DNA from: Carnegiea gigantea
Lineage: Eukaryota > Streptophyta > Magnoliopsida > Caryophyllales > Cactaceae
Assembly: GCA_029747015.1 (NCBI GenBank)
Contig: JAKOGI010000027.1
Coordinates: forward strand, 10,001-74,000
DNA length: 64,000 bases
Reading direction: 5' to 3'
The stretch's first letter is position 1, and every line of letters starts with the position of its first letter. The notes beneath the pieces are model-generated. The model ran no database searches. It had not been told where the DNA came from and worked only from the letters and a program-made list of their open reading frames with translations. The translations under genes were made by a program, and so were the position numbers. Below are positions 35,331-47,125 of the stretch, piece by piece.

Positions 35331-36737
35331 AACTTAGTGGTTAGTTTCTTGCCCAGCAAGAAGGTTCCAGAGTACAACAAATTGCCAGTTCATTCCCCCT
35401 AATTCAAATGCATTCACATCAATTTCATACCTTTCCCTGAAATCTTCTTTTCTTGAGGTAACTTCTCCCTTTTCTTTCGTTGCTTATTTATTATATTATT
35501 ATGGGGTTTGTTTCTTCTTCGTTGGTTTTGATTTTGATTTTGTTTTGTCAGTGTGGCATTTTGTCGAGCATCTGGTGTGCATTCTTTCTGTAAATGTTGT
35601 GTAATTTGGTGTTCGTTTCATGTTAGGAATTAGGTTGGACTTGCTGTTGCTTTGATTTTGTTATGAGAACGATGATTTTCATTTGGGCACGGGTAAATTC
35701 TGGGCAGTGGTCAAGTGGGTTGATAAGACTCTCCTTGTAGTTGCTTGTTCTATGTCATTAGTTGGGAAAGTCTTACCCGACATGATAATCTTATCAGAAC
35801 CCGGCCTAAAGTTATTGAGAGAAATCCGAATCCGACACGAACCGAACCGATTTTGACCGAAGCTGACACTTTTTGACTATGTAGCTTGAAAACAAACTAT
35901 TTGCAAGACAGACACAAAATTCATTCGTTTATTGAATAGGTCAACCCGAAGCGACCCATTACTCAGCTCTTGATATATATCAGGTTGTATTTGAGATTCT
36001 GAGATTTGAGAATACTTCAAACCCAATAATTAGCCTTAATGGCTTAATGCTTTGCTAGTTGCATATGCAAACATCCTTTGCGCATCATGTGTGGATGTGC
36101 CTAGATCTTTCTTAAGAACGTTAAACAGTGCACTAATCAAAAGCAGTCCCTCTGATTTCGGAACATGGTTAAGGTTGCATATACTTAGCTATGCCCAAAC
36201 CCGCCCCCTAGTGGGTTGCATACTGTGATACTGGATTGTATTTAGCCTTTGATTGTGCTTCCTATGCTTTCTTTTCGTGCATGGACGTGCCACGAAGACT
36301 GTCAGCTAGTGGATATCATAGTTTGAGCATCTGGTTTTGAAGCAGGACTAAACATGGAAGCCCAGAAGGTTCAAACTGAAACAAATCAAACTGCAGCTGC
36401 TGCTGCAACTTCTGCGGAAGTGTCTTCTTGCCGGAAGATAAAGAGGGACGATGCAACTTTCCTGGAGGACGTGAAGGACCACATTGACGAGTTCATACAT
36501 GCTTCAATGGCCGAGCACAAGGACTGCTTTAAGAAGACAATGCAGAAGGTAGAGATCCTGTTATCATTGTACTATCTATTACTTCTTCCTAGTTCATCTA
36601 AATAGTTTTTCGCCTAATGTCTGTGAGATAATCTCTGACTGCAGATGTTTAGAATGACAACGAAAGTGGCTGAAAGGAATTCTGAACGGCAGGAAGTGGA
36701 GAGTGTCCTGCCTCTTCAGACCACAGTTTCAAACTAA
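35330..36737 (+). CDS. Small conserved plant protein, function unknown
   Basis: Leader exon ending at 35457 (TTGAG|GTAAC), an 888-base leader intron, then coding exons 36354-36548 and 36645-36737, giving 95 residues. Splice sites are canonical (AAG|GTAGAG and CTGCAG|ATG). The protein has a low-complexity Thr/Ala start, a CRKIKRDDATFLEDVKDHID core, FIHASMAEHKDCFKKTMQKM and a Val/Gln-rich tail. It is hydrophilic and helical with no signal peptide or membrane segment. I recognise it as belonging to a small family found across eudicots without assigned function, but cannot name a gene. No defect seen. The 5' end of the leader exon is an estimate. Confidence 0.75.
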
Positions 36738-36901
36738 AGCTTAATTATCTACACCACCAAAAAAAAAAAAAAAAAGTGTCTTTCATTTGGGAATAATCAT
36801 GATTTTGTATTCATGGACTGTGTTTTGTGAGTTGTTTTGACTTGCTGTCGCTGGGGACATGCAACAATTTGTTAGTTGTTCTCTGGGCATACTGCTGTTA
36901 G

Positions 36902-37494
36902 TAGGGATAGGCAACGGACCGGGTACCCATTGGATTAAGTGGCCAGTCCGTTTAAAATATGGCTAATAATGGATCGGGTTAATAGTGGACTGAGCCAATA
37001 TTGGACCAATCCATTAAGGCATATTAACGGACCGAACTGGGTTAGCTCATTAATGGCCCGTTTAGTGATCTATTAATTTTTTAACCTATTTGACACATTA
37101 GTTTACATGTTCTAATTGGTTAAAATTACCAATGCTTTATACATAACAATAATTTCTATATACTGTTTTTCGGCGCAAGTTTGTTCCGTTTTTAATCGGG
37201 CCCAAAGTGGGGTGCCCATGGGCGACTCGACTCAACCTATTTATAGCTTGGTTGTGTATTTTCTAACTTTGAATTTGGAATAGTTTAATTTGGTTGGAAA
37301 ATTACAGAGATTTTAATTGAAAAATTAACTCACCAAAAATATTCCCTAGTGATAATGGGTGGGCTATGCGCGGGTTAGGTTTACTTAGTCCATAATCCAG
37401 TCCGGTCCATTAATAAATATGTTGGGCCTAACCCGGTCTGGTGAGTTAATGGGCTGGTCCAGTCCGACCCGACCCAATCCGTTGCCCACCACTA
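36902..37494. repeat. hAT-like MITE, diverged
   Basis: 593 bases with inverted ends TAGGGATAGGCAACGG and, reversed from the right, TAGTGGTGGGCAACGG (13 of 16 identical). GGGCAACGG-type ends are typical of plant hAT MITEs. The inside is full of GGACCGGGT / GGTCCATTAA words in both directions. The 8-base flanks no longer match clearly. Confidence 0.65.
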
Positions 37495-38495
37495 ACTATT
37501 ACTAATTAGTATGTGTAATTCTCATCTTTCAAGACACGGAATGGTATTTTACGACAGAATAATGGCCCACATATATATATATATATGTATCTATTGCTTA
37601 ACATTGTAACTTAATTTTCTTCACAGTGACAATGAAAACTTAGATGACATAATAATATTAGAACATTGTACATTTCAAAAGATTAATTAACATATATTAT
37701 TTATTAAATTAAAAAGAATATATAAACTAAAATCATCTTCTTATATGTAAATCTTCAAGGATGACCACCTTCTCTAAGTTGTTGAATTCATAGAGAAGGG
37801 GTGTGGAGAAGAGAAAGAGGGTAGAACAAGTAAAATGCACAAATAAACATCATATTACCAAAAAAGTATGATTTTTGTTTTGAATAACACTGAATGTAAT
37901 TTTGACAAAAAGAAAGAAAATATGATAATTTTAATATTAAATAGTAAAAAGCTTCCTCAACAACCTCATTCTAAGGAGCTTTTTATAAATTAGCTTTTTA
38001 GATATAGAAAACTCTTTAATCAAAAAACTCAAAGAACATTTTGATCGAAATCAAACAACTAATAATTTGATCTCAAAAAATTGTTTACTAAATAGGCCCT
38101 AAATCAAACTCGAGTTGCACAAAGGATCAAATAAGGCCCCCATATTGGACTAAGCGACGAACACCTTTGATCAGGCCCAATCAATTGGACCTAATTCTTA
38201 TTACCAATTGTAGTATGCTAAGCAGCTTAAATTATTATTATTTTAAAGCTTCTTTCTTAGAGGCTACATATTCAGTGACATAAGAATATAATTTTTAAAA
38301 TTTTGACCAAGTTAAATTCAAGTTTGAATCAGATCATATTAAAACCAAAATTTACAAATTATTATTTTTTTTATAAAAAATTTACAGATTATTAGATAAA
38401 GATTGAAATCGATGTAAAATTAACTAAGTTTAATCTCATTTAAATTGGGTACTTTTACAATGTAATTGAAAAACGAACACCCCTAAGGTGGCTTA
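37495..38495. other. Intergenic, nothing recognised
   Basis: AT-rich; a short TA run at 37573-37590. No gene, RNA or paired repeat ends seen. Confidence 0.5.
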
Positions 38496-38868
38496 GAGCA
38501 TTCGCAGCTCAGCAAATGCAAATGGAACGTGACCCTACAACTGCCACATATTCTTTGCCTACTTGCTAAGTCAAAAGTTGCCCTGTGTGGTGGACCGACA
38601 GACCGTTCCCATACGCAGGTCACTATTTTTTGTCCTTTTGTTATTTTTGTTTTGTTTTTTCTTTTCTTTTTTCCTTAAAAATATTATTTAAATGCTTAAA
38701 AAAAGGTTGTATGTTATGAAATGAGTCCATAATAAATATTTTATTGAATTATCAGAGTTAGAGTTTCATATGTTAGAGAAGTAAAAAAATATAAGCTCAA
38801 AAAAATAAAATTTTTATTGATATGACGGGATAGAGTTCTAAAATTTGGACCTCTAGTTGAGAATGCTC
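38496..38868. mobile_element. Tourist-like (PIF/Harbinger) MITE
   Basis: 373 bases, starting GAGCATTCGCAG and ending GAGAATGCTC; the terminal GAGCATTC is exactly inverted. TTA flanks both sides (38493-38495 and 38869-38871), the target duplication of PIF/Harbinger elements. No coding capacity, as expected for a MITE. Relatives without clean ends lie at 22830-23262 and 39060-39292. Confidence 0.82.
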
Positions 38869-39059
38869 TTAAAAGCAATTCAGTCAAGGGAAGCCGAGTC
38901 CATCGGACGCCCCAAGGCCAAATTTTGGACCACAACAAATAAACACTACACTACATGTTCAAGCAGAAAAAAATGTAATCAATTTTTTGACAATTAAAAA
39001 ATTATTTTTGGATTTATTCGGGAACTAAAAAATAAACATTCCATTTTTCAGAAAATGAA

Positions 39060-39292
39060 AAATATATTTACAAGTTATAAACATAAAATACAGATACAAA
39101 AATTAAAAAGACAAAAGTAATTAAATATATTTTATAGTGGACTCTATGACAAATATTTTATTTGATGATTCAAGTTAAAATTTCATTGCTTGAAGAAATA
39201 ATAAAATGTAAAGTCTAAACACTAAAATTTTTACTGATGTTGCAGCAGATCAGAATTTCAAAAATTAAAACTCTAATTGGAGATGCTTTTAA
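39060..39292. repeat. Tourist-like MITE relative (copy 3, left end lost)
   Basis: Same order of blocks as in 38496-38868 (GTGGACTC, ACAAATATTTTATT, GTTAAAATTTCAT, AAAATTTTTACTGATG). The end TTGGAGATGCTTTTA resembles the reversed GAGCATCTCCAA ends known for Tourist elements. Confidence 0.6.
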
Positions 39293-40480
39293 ATTTGACA
39301 AGTGATGACCTAACCCCACCAAAAGCCATTTATATCTAGAATAAAAAAACTCTGGTCCTTTGTCATGGTATTAGCACGATTTTTCTTGGTTTTCATTTTG
39401 AGAAACAGTTCTTGACCTTAAAACATGGCTCAATATCGTCCTCACGGTTGCTTGGTCTATAACCTACACTTTTGGTTGACAGGACGAGGCAGCCAATAAC
39501 TATTTGAGAGAACATGTGTTGTGCAAAGAGAAAAATGCTGCCTCCACATATATCACCAAATGGGATGTGAATCAATACAACTATAGGTCCACCCAAAGGT
39601 ACACTTAACCTATTTGATGCAAATTCCATCCAAGAAAAATCTCATCTCTACTTTCTGGTAAAGAATGTAATCATTTAACACTCGATATCTGGAATGGAAT
39701 CTAAATATCTAATACAGTAGATTTGAAATATAGATATAAATAATCGCCTTACATGCTAGATCATTATATATGCAACTAGATTGAACTAGTTAAAGATTCG
39801 ATACCTGTCCATATACATACTCATACCTCAAATCGCCAAAGAGCACTTGGCTTCTTTGGCGTCATAACTGCCTTTGGCTGTCGAGGTCATGAGTTCAAAG
39901 CCCATGCATTGCACTTCACCTGTGTAGTGGCTCCGGTGCTTAATCTTTGTACGCTTTACGAGTACAATGGCAACAAACAATGAAAACCTCGGTGTGGATC
40001 CAATCGTAGCGGAATTCAGGAAGATCTACGTGTATAGAATTTTAACCTTAGCAAGTAAAGAGCCTATTTTTATATGACCTCCCTTGGTTTCTGGGGTGGC
40101 ATATGTCAACTTCCAGAGACCTCAAGAAACAAGACTGCATCAGTCAGCAAATCATTCTGTTGTCCTGTCATGGATGTATTCATGATTTCATGTTGAATCA
40201 CTGGATTCGATTACAAAAGGCCATGGGAACCGGATTTAGAACAAGAATTGTATCAGAACTCAAAATGAAGGATCAAATTGCTACATCCGACTCTCCCACA
40301 CCCTGTTTAGGCATGACTTTGGGATAAGAGTTGAACTTGGATTTAAAGCCAAACTAACCCAAAATCTGCTTTAACTATGCTGGTGGCATTCTGGCGAACA
40401 GCTCATGGGGTAAAAAGACAGCACAATTGAATATGACCCAACCCTGAAATGACTAACCCAAATGTTCCATAAACTATAGG
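39293..40480. other. Intergenic, nothing recognised
   Basis: Short ORFs only. A B-box-like GAGTTCAAAGCCC at about 39891 stands alone. Confidence 0.5.
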
Positions 40481-40580
40481 TGTCAATTAGTTCAACTGGT
40501 AAAGTATCTAAGGGTTGTTACTACTTACTAGAGACTTGGGTTCAAATCTCACCTATATCGGTATTTGTGCTTCTTTCACA
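40480..40580 (+). repeat. SINE-like tRNA-derived fragment, copy 2
   Basis: A-box-like TTAGTTCAACTGGT (40488-40501) and B-box-like GGGTTCAAATCTCACC (40538-40553) are spaced about 50 bases apart, as in a pol III promoter of a tRNA-derived SINE. It cannot fold as a tRNA by eye. Shares its 3' part with 16045-16145. Confidence 0.5.
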
Positions 40581-41268
40581 CTGAAAAGGAAAACATGTTC
40601 CATTAACTTGCTTTAACCTGATTCAAAATTATCCTGACAAGGGTGCATGTTTGTCACGTTTGGACGTACCATGATATTGATCTCCTATCTGTAGCAAGAA
40701 GTGCAAGTACCAGTTGACAAAGAAGAAAGTTACCGATGAAGGATCCAGGGAGGACCACTGAAGCCTCTGAAGTTATAGCGTTCTAAAAGATCCAGAAAGG
40801 ACAAACCAGACAAACGGAAGCAGATTCCCAAGCATCGAAGTACCTCATTTTAATCAAGAAAGTTATAACAAAGACAAGTTTGTGACTCAAGATGTCAAGA
40901 AAGGAGATGGTCCAGGAAGCCATCACAGATTATGCTCTTTAGCAGAATACTTCTTACAATTTGAATGAAAACGAGAGAACAAAGACAGAAAAGGAGGGCT
41001 AAAAGGTGTGGAAGCCCTTCTTTCAAGCTATGTAGGTGACAGAATATGAGAGGATACCAGGCATCCTTCTACTAGCATTTTTGATAGGTGAATGCAAGTC
41101 TGCAACAAAATAAAAAGGTGAGGGGGAAAAAATATGTATGTATTTGGATTTTGCAGCAGCCTAGAGGAAACAGAATCGCAAGGTGGTGATGGAATTTGTG
41201 AGTGATTATACACTCACCTCACCAAGCAAACCCCCACACCCCTGGTGGCAGTTATGTCAGCCACAAGG

Positions 41269-41299
41269 AAAAACAAAACAAAACAAAACAAAACAAAAG
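41269..41299. repeat. (AAAAC)n microsatellite
   Basis: About six AAAAC units; on the minus strand it follows the donor of the candidate exon at 41309-41396. Confidence 0.9.
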
Positions 41300-41308
41300 A
41301 GCTCATAC

Positions 41309-41396
41309 CTTCCTTGGGATATTTCTACAGTTCTTGCCTTTTCATGTGTATTGAAAACCAAGATCTTAAGAGGGGCAACATCTGAGTAGGTTTTAC
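41309..41396 (-). other. Candidate internal exon of a minus-strand gene
   Basis: On the minus strand, CTCTGCAG|GT precedes and GGAAG|GTATGAG follows an 88-base segment with a single open frame, which reads 'KTYSDVAPLKILVFNTHEKA' and then RTVEISQG. Its entry phase (two bases) fits the exit phase of the candidate at 45233-45283. Other frames have stops. No family is recognised, so it is a candidate only. Confidence 0.35.
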
Positions 41397-41581
41397 CTGC
41401 AGAGACAAGAAAAGAGTTGCATTACTGCCAGCGAGTGGACTTGCTCGAGTAAATGAGAGACTTCAAATGTGATGGTAAAACACATGAATTTTGCATGTAT
41501 CCACAATCATTTCTCTTTCAAATAATGGTATATAGTTTAATAACCTACCTGATAAATTTCTGGCTCTTTGATTGCCCTATA

Positions 41582-41956
41582 CTAAGAAGCACGGACACCC
41601 TCCACGGCTTCACGTACCCGTGTCCGACATGTGTCGGACATTGACACTCTTGGACACTCTTTAGGCACTCTCAAATGCATGTAGAACTTATAGACAACAT
41701 GAAGAAATCAGGTTATGTTATTGAGAGTTGTAGAATGCACATACTTTGAACAATTTGCTATTGTTCTCATCCAAACATGATCTTCTCAAGGATAAAGACA
41801 TAAAACAAATTATAATCACATAGGTAATAAAATAAATATTCGCCAACCAATATGTGTGCACTGTACGTGTCGTATCCTACTTTTTAGAAAAATCACGTGT
41901 TTGCGTGTCGCTGTCACGTCGTATCCGTGTCACGTATCGGTGTCCGTGCTTCTTAG
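41582..41956. mobile_element. MITE with perfect ends and 8-base target duplication
   Basis: 375 bases. Left end CTAAGAAGCACGGACACC is the exact reverse complement of the right end GGTGTCCGTGCTTCTTAG (18 of 18). GCCCTATA occurs directly outside both ends (41574-41581 and 41957-41964). An 8-base duplication fits the hAT superfamily; the end sequence is not the usual CAGGG type. No ORF of note inside. Intact ends and flanks suggest a fairly recent insertion. Confidence 0.9.
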
Positions 41957-41964
41957 GCCCTATA

Positions 41965-43545
41965 ATCAGCTTTTACTATTATATCTTGTTTAATAATCTA
42001 CTGGTCAAATGCCTTCATATGGTATTGAGCAATTAATCATTCCAACAATGACCCATCTAGTAAAGTCATCACTTATCACAGGTATATGTCAACTAAAAGA
42101 TGTATATTCTGCTGTATGTATGTCATCCAAGATTTGACTCTATTCATCAATCAATACGCACAATATTTGACAGTGTTTTCCATTTTCATGAATGATTATC
42201 CATCCAAACTACCTCCCCCTAAAACTTGCAGCTGTTGAGGGGTGGCATATGATTTCATCCCGGGCTTAGTCTTGATGGACAGCTAGAAAGTTTTGAATCT
42301 TCGTTCTCTCAGGTGGTAAGATGATCGCAACCTAGTGAACTGAACAACCCCTATAGAATTCTGCTTTCAAGTCACTCACAAGTCATAAGGCAGAAGTACT
42401 CTCAGAACTTAGTCCTTTTAACCCCCCCGGGGCCCCACCCAGCCACACAAAACTGTTTTTATTAAGGTGATGTCTGATTTGATCTTGGACAGCTGGAAGG
42501 GCTGCGGAAGAAGTGGAAAGACATGTTACTTAACATACAAGACAAATTATATGAAAATATTGCTTTAAACCTTCTGAGCTAACATTGTATCTTGATTCTC
42601 GATGCCACACTTACTCAACTTCAGGAAAATTCCTTGCAAATTGTGAGAAAGTAAGTTTCAACAACTGTCCCAGCACCCTTGATAATTGCACTTTCTCAAC
42701 TTCAAGAAAATCCCTGCTCTATTGTGAGAACTAACTTTGAACTGGTCACTGCCAAATCATAGCAACCTCTGGCTGATGCCTCTGACAATTACAACCAGGC
42801 TCCATGGGACACAATTCAACCTCAAACTGAGAAGATATAACCTAGGAGAAATGCAGACAGCCAAGTTGGTTATTGCCTCAGCAAGGTGTTTTCTTTTTTT
42901 CTCCGGGTTTCTAAACAACAGGAACGATTTTATTGAATTGTATCTGTAATTGTAACAAATGTCAAGAAGCAAATAGAAGACATGGGACCTCCAGAAGTCT
43001 CTTTGGAACAGTCAAAGAGAGATTACGCTTTACAGCCAGTGCAATTTTGCAGTAAAAGTGAAAACATGTTTCAGTCATATCATATTTGCTCATCCGTGGA
43101 AATTAGCTGGCAGAATGCTCACACTGTAATCTATCAGAGACAATTTTGCATGTGAACTTAATTTTGAGCATAACAAGCAAGTGGCAAAAGGATTGGTTCT
43201 TAAGGAAGACAAAGTGAAGGCCGTACAAATAAAACATCAACAACTCGCTCAACTTGTTATTAGAGAACATATCCTGATTCGACAATGAGTATAGTCTAAT
43301 GGTAAGATTATTCCAATAGATCCCACCAATAGGGCCTCATCCAGGCAACTTGTACACCGATACCATAATCTATCAAAGACAATCTTCCTTGATCTAGTAA
43401 CTTTTCCATGATCATCTCCCATGCAGATATTTATCAGGTTATTCCCCTATGACGGCCCCTTTTAAGCTCAAGTATTCTATGCTTGAATATCACTCACCTA
43501 ATCTTTAGTCTGGTCATTATGAATGAACGAATGAATGAATTAACC
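41965..43545. other. Intergenic or intronic, short duplication at 42606-42740
   Basis: No gene seen. CACTTACTCAACTTCAGG (42608 on) and CACTTTCTCAACTTCAAG (42690 on) begin two related 50-base blocks about 84 bases apart. It would be intron if the minus-strand gene is real. Confidence 0.4.
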
Positions 43546-43935
43546 TCTTTTGCCTCTTTGGATACATTTTGAGTTAAGGTCCAGCATACATCAAGTTGAA
43601 TAAAATACAGTAGCACAAGCTCTTAAAGAATGTAGAAGCTTACTAACTGTGCAATTTGTAATGCTGTCAATTAAGGGAGCCTAAGCCGAATTGATGGTAC
43701 GGTGCATATTAACACGATGCACCTTCCTTTTGGGTTAACTAAATTACTTTTGCCTCTTTGAATACGTTTTGAGTTAAGGTCCAGCATGCATCAAGTCAAA
43801 TACAACACAGTAGCATAGGCTCCTAAAGAATATAAAAGCAAAAAGGAACATACTAAATATGCAATTTGTAATGCCCTTAATTAGGAGAGGTTTAACTGAA
43901 TTGATGGTACTATGCATATCAATATGATGCACCTT
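43546..43935 (+). repeat. Tandem duplication, unit about 203 bases
   Basis: Blocks TTTTGCCTCTTTGGATACAT at 43547 and TTTTGCCTCTTTGAATACGT at 43750 begin two copies. They keep the same order (GAGTTAAGGTCCAGCAT, GCAATTTGTAATGC, GAATTGATGGTAC, GATGCACCTTC) and end near 43732 and 43935. About 85-90 percent alike by eye. Confidence 0.8.
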
Positions 43936-45232
43936 CTTGTTCCAAAGTCCATGAGTAAGAGCTCTAAATTTAAGTGCGCTTCGCTTGAGGCAACTTTGAG
44001 ATGGATAACCTCTTGGGAAAGTTTCTCTTGAAGTGTGTGTGTCACAAAACCATGTAAGACAAGCTTATGGCTTCTGGAGCCAGTTGTCACTATAGAAAGA
44101 GGTGCATGGGAAACTGCCCATGGTTAGATCAACTGGTTGGAGCAGTACACAATGGCACTCCTATCTAACATATACTAATAGAGAATGCTGTTATGGAAAA
44201 CTTGAGATGCTTGATAGTAACTGTAATGCTAAGGTTAACAGAAAGAAAATACATTTCTCAAGTTTGTTCACAACTTTCTTAATAGTCAATAAACACAATG
44301 AAGTAATACTCAATACTGGTTCCTCATTTCCACAAGTTCTGCAATTACCTAAATGCAAAATGCAGGATCAGCAGTTTTAAGATGAAAGACGTACATTTTC
44401 TTTTGCATATTCTGACTTAACTACGGGATCATTTAGTAAAACATCCAACGTTAATAATTGATGGAAGACACAATAAAAGAATCCCAGTGGGCCCCATAAG
44501 ACTATTACATATGCAACTAGGGGAGATTCCAGTAGCCAACCATAATTCTAGTTGCCATATTTTCGCAATATCAATTGGCAGATGATATCACTAGCTAGTT
44601 GGAGGTGAAAGATCTCAGTGTTTAACCAAAAAGTTACGGATCACCTTTTCCTGTATGAGCAGAACAGCTGGAAACAGCTATACAAACTAATAAACCATAC
44701 TTTCCAGCAGTGAAACTGAAAAACGAACTGGTTTCAATACTTCTTTGGGCACAATCACTAACCAAGAAAATGCACATTGACGAATACCTCGTTCTCTTAA
44801 AAACATACTATGAACTTTTATTTCTTGATGTGTTGCCTTTTTCTGTTTCTAATTGCAAAAGATAACTTTCACTAGTCTTGGTAACTAATTTCCAAGGAAA
44901 GAGCATGCAAACATCTTGCTTGATGGCGCACCTATGATGGAGAGCCACCTGAAGCTAACCAATTTTATTCTGCATCAGTCTAGAGATATTCCGACAAGCG
45001 CTGAAAAATCACTGTATCTCATGTGAGAATTCTGTCCTTCCCAAGGAACCTGGGGAAGGGGGGGGTTGCTGGTATGTTACAAAGCGGCATAAGAAGATCA
45101 AGAAAACACACAAATACTGCAATTGATCATACCAGTTAGCAAAGATCCTAGCAGCCACTGACCATGGTCTTCTCCAAATCCTGTTCTATCCAAAATGAAT
45201 TTCCCTAGATTTTGAAAATGTCAGCAATGTAC
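43936..45232. other. Intergenic or intronic, nothing recognised
   Basis: Only short ORFs; no paired repeat ends or RNA gene seen. Confidence 0.4.
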
Positions 45233-45283
45233 CTTGTGCACCACAACAGCAAAATAAATCGGCTACAGAAGACCAAAACTTGA
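45233..45283 (-). other. Candidate internal exon of a minus-strand gene
   Basis: On the minus strand CTGCTCTGCGCAG|TC precedes and CACAAG|GTACAT follows 51 bases reading KFWSSVADLFCCCGAQ, ending with one base of the next codon. That base joins the two leading bases of the exon at 41309-41396 as Gly, so phases agree. Not recognised as a family. Confidence 0.3.
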
Positions 45284-46650
45284 CTGCGCAGAGCAGTGAA
45301 GGATAGAAACCATGAAAACTGCAGTCAAACACACGGAAAAACAAAGTTTTAAAAAAAAAAAGGGTCTCACAAGCACACAGAACAACAGCCATAGGACGTG
45401 TACTCCTTGTCTAATTTTATCCATAGTTTAAGATTACAAATATCCTTTTTTTTGGGGGGGGAGGCAGGCGCTCTTAATGGACTGTTGCTTTGCTTCGGCT
45501 AACTTGGACTAATTTGTGGCTTAACTTTTATCAAGACACTTTTTCTTAGCTGACGAAAATCTTTAAAGAGATTCAATTAAACATGAGCAGCGCTAACTGG
45601 ACTATACAACTGATACTTGAATTCTATCATTTGGCAATTAGCACTCCCTAGCTTGACAAACTGTAGACATAGTCAGAGTCTCAGTTGCTGAAGGAGTGAG
45701 GTTTTGTGGGTTTCCCTTAAAAACAATGCCAATTGGACAAGGAAAGTAGTGGGCAATATTTGAAGACCTTAAAATTTGATGTAAAGATTTCTCAACAAAC
45801 TTGTAACAATATGACATCACCAGTAACAGGTAGAGGAAGCTTTTTCTGCAAAGAATATTGATAATCAAAATAAGTGGCTTGTGGCTTATATGTTCAATTC
45901 TCAGTATGATTACAAATGGAATGAACTTGAATCTCCTCCACAAGTCAACATACTGAAGAGGATGGAGAAGCTTACTCAACAATGGTTTAATGGTTCATAT
46001 ACAGAAATCGATCAGCATCCTAGTTTTCACTATCAGGCATAATAAAAAATGCAATTTTCTTACTGCATCACCACACTCTTTCAGATGCTTTTCACTAGAG
46101 ATTATATGACAGATAGGAGACAAAGACTTGAATCTAAGTTTTCTTTCACATGATTTTTTTCCCCCCCTCCCAAAGCCTGGACTCGTTAAACTTGTAAGTG
46201 AAGAAACCCAGACTTCAGCAAATTTCATCAAATAAACAAACAAACAAATATGCACCTAAAAGAACAATAACAGCAGACAAGTGTTACATGCTTGATGTTA
46301 TTGGAAGACTTGCCAGCTTTGGACACTCACTTAGGATTTGTGAAGTAACATGCTAGTGATTGGGAATTTACGGCATATATCATTCATATTCAACAGCACG
46401 AGCGTAGTTAGAAAAACACAACTTAACCAAAACTGAAAACGAAGGAAATAAATAGCAACTGCAGATATAGAATCTCCTACCCTCCACCCTAATGTTCTGA
46501 TATCGAATCTTCCTTCCTCTACACTAGTGTTTTTTTCCCCTTATTATTCATTGAGAAAGAATCATTGAAATGCCAGAACTTTTTGAAATACCTTGTGCAA
46601 AAGCTTTGCACAACTAGCATCTCGTCTTCTCCTCCTCCTTCATACCATCT

Positions 46651-46659
46651 TATAAATAG
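46651..46659 (+). promoter_or_regulatory. TATA box of the RADIALIS-like gene
   Basis: TATAAATAG about 250 bases before the ATG, in a C/T-rich setting; transcription would begin near 46685. Confidence 0.65.
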
Positions 46660-46903
46660 CACACATTTCCAACTCTCTTCTCATAAGACAGTTTCTCAGC
46701 AACTGCCTATCCTTCCTAGGCTCTCTTTATTTCTACGACATAGTTCCCTACTTCAACAACAATTTTGTTTACTGTCTTTTTTCTAGTCCTTGATTTGGAA
46801 AATAATCTCCAAAGCCAACAGCATTCTGCAACCCATTTTCTTTTCTACTCTCTCTCTTTTTTGCTATTTTAGTTCCTTCAGGTCAGCAAAAGCAAAACGT
46901 ACA

Positions 46904-47125
46904 ATGTCGTCTCCCGGCTCAGAATCCTGGACAGCAGAACAAAACAAGGCCTTTGAAAGGGCCTTGGCTGAGTATGACAAGGATACTCCTAATCGCTGGC
47001 AAAATATTGCCAAAGCAGTTGGGGGAAAAACTGAAGAAGAAGTCAAGAGGCATTATCAAAAGCTGTTAGAGGATCTAAAGAGTATCGAATCAGGCCAGGT
47101 GCCATTCCCAAATTATTGGAGGTGA
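46904..47125 (+). CDS. RL: RADIALIS-like single-MYB (SANT) protein
   Basis: Small MYB-related protein like snapdragon RADIALIS, which competes with DIVARICATA-type MYBs for DRIF partners in nucleus and cytosol. 73 codons from ATG to TGA. One SANT repeat covers residues 9-66, with Trp9 and Trp32, then the hallmark '[20 protein letters not shown]', YQKLLEDL and SGQVPFPNY. Family members usually run 10-25 residues past PNY. Here the sequence TTGGAG|GTGAGC at 47121-47122 is a strong donor overlapping the TGA, so the true end may come from a second exon I cannot place. If unspliced, it ends at Arg73. No defect in the domain. Confidence 0.88.
   Translation: MSSPGSESWTAEQNKAFERALAEYDKDTPNRWQNIAKAVGGKTEEEVKRHYQKLLEDLKSIESGQVPFPNYWR

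Noticed and set aside
39880..39915. B-box-like GAGTTCAAAGCCC as another SINE
   Set aside because: No A box at a fitting distance and no similarity to the other two copies.
40690..41000. Lys-rich plus-strand stretch (KKCKYQLTKKKVTDEG) as a C-terminal exon
   Set aside because: It follows an AG, but no upstream coding sequence on the plus strand fits, and purine-rich DNA gives Lys-rich translations by chance.
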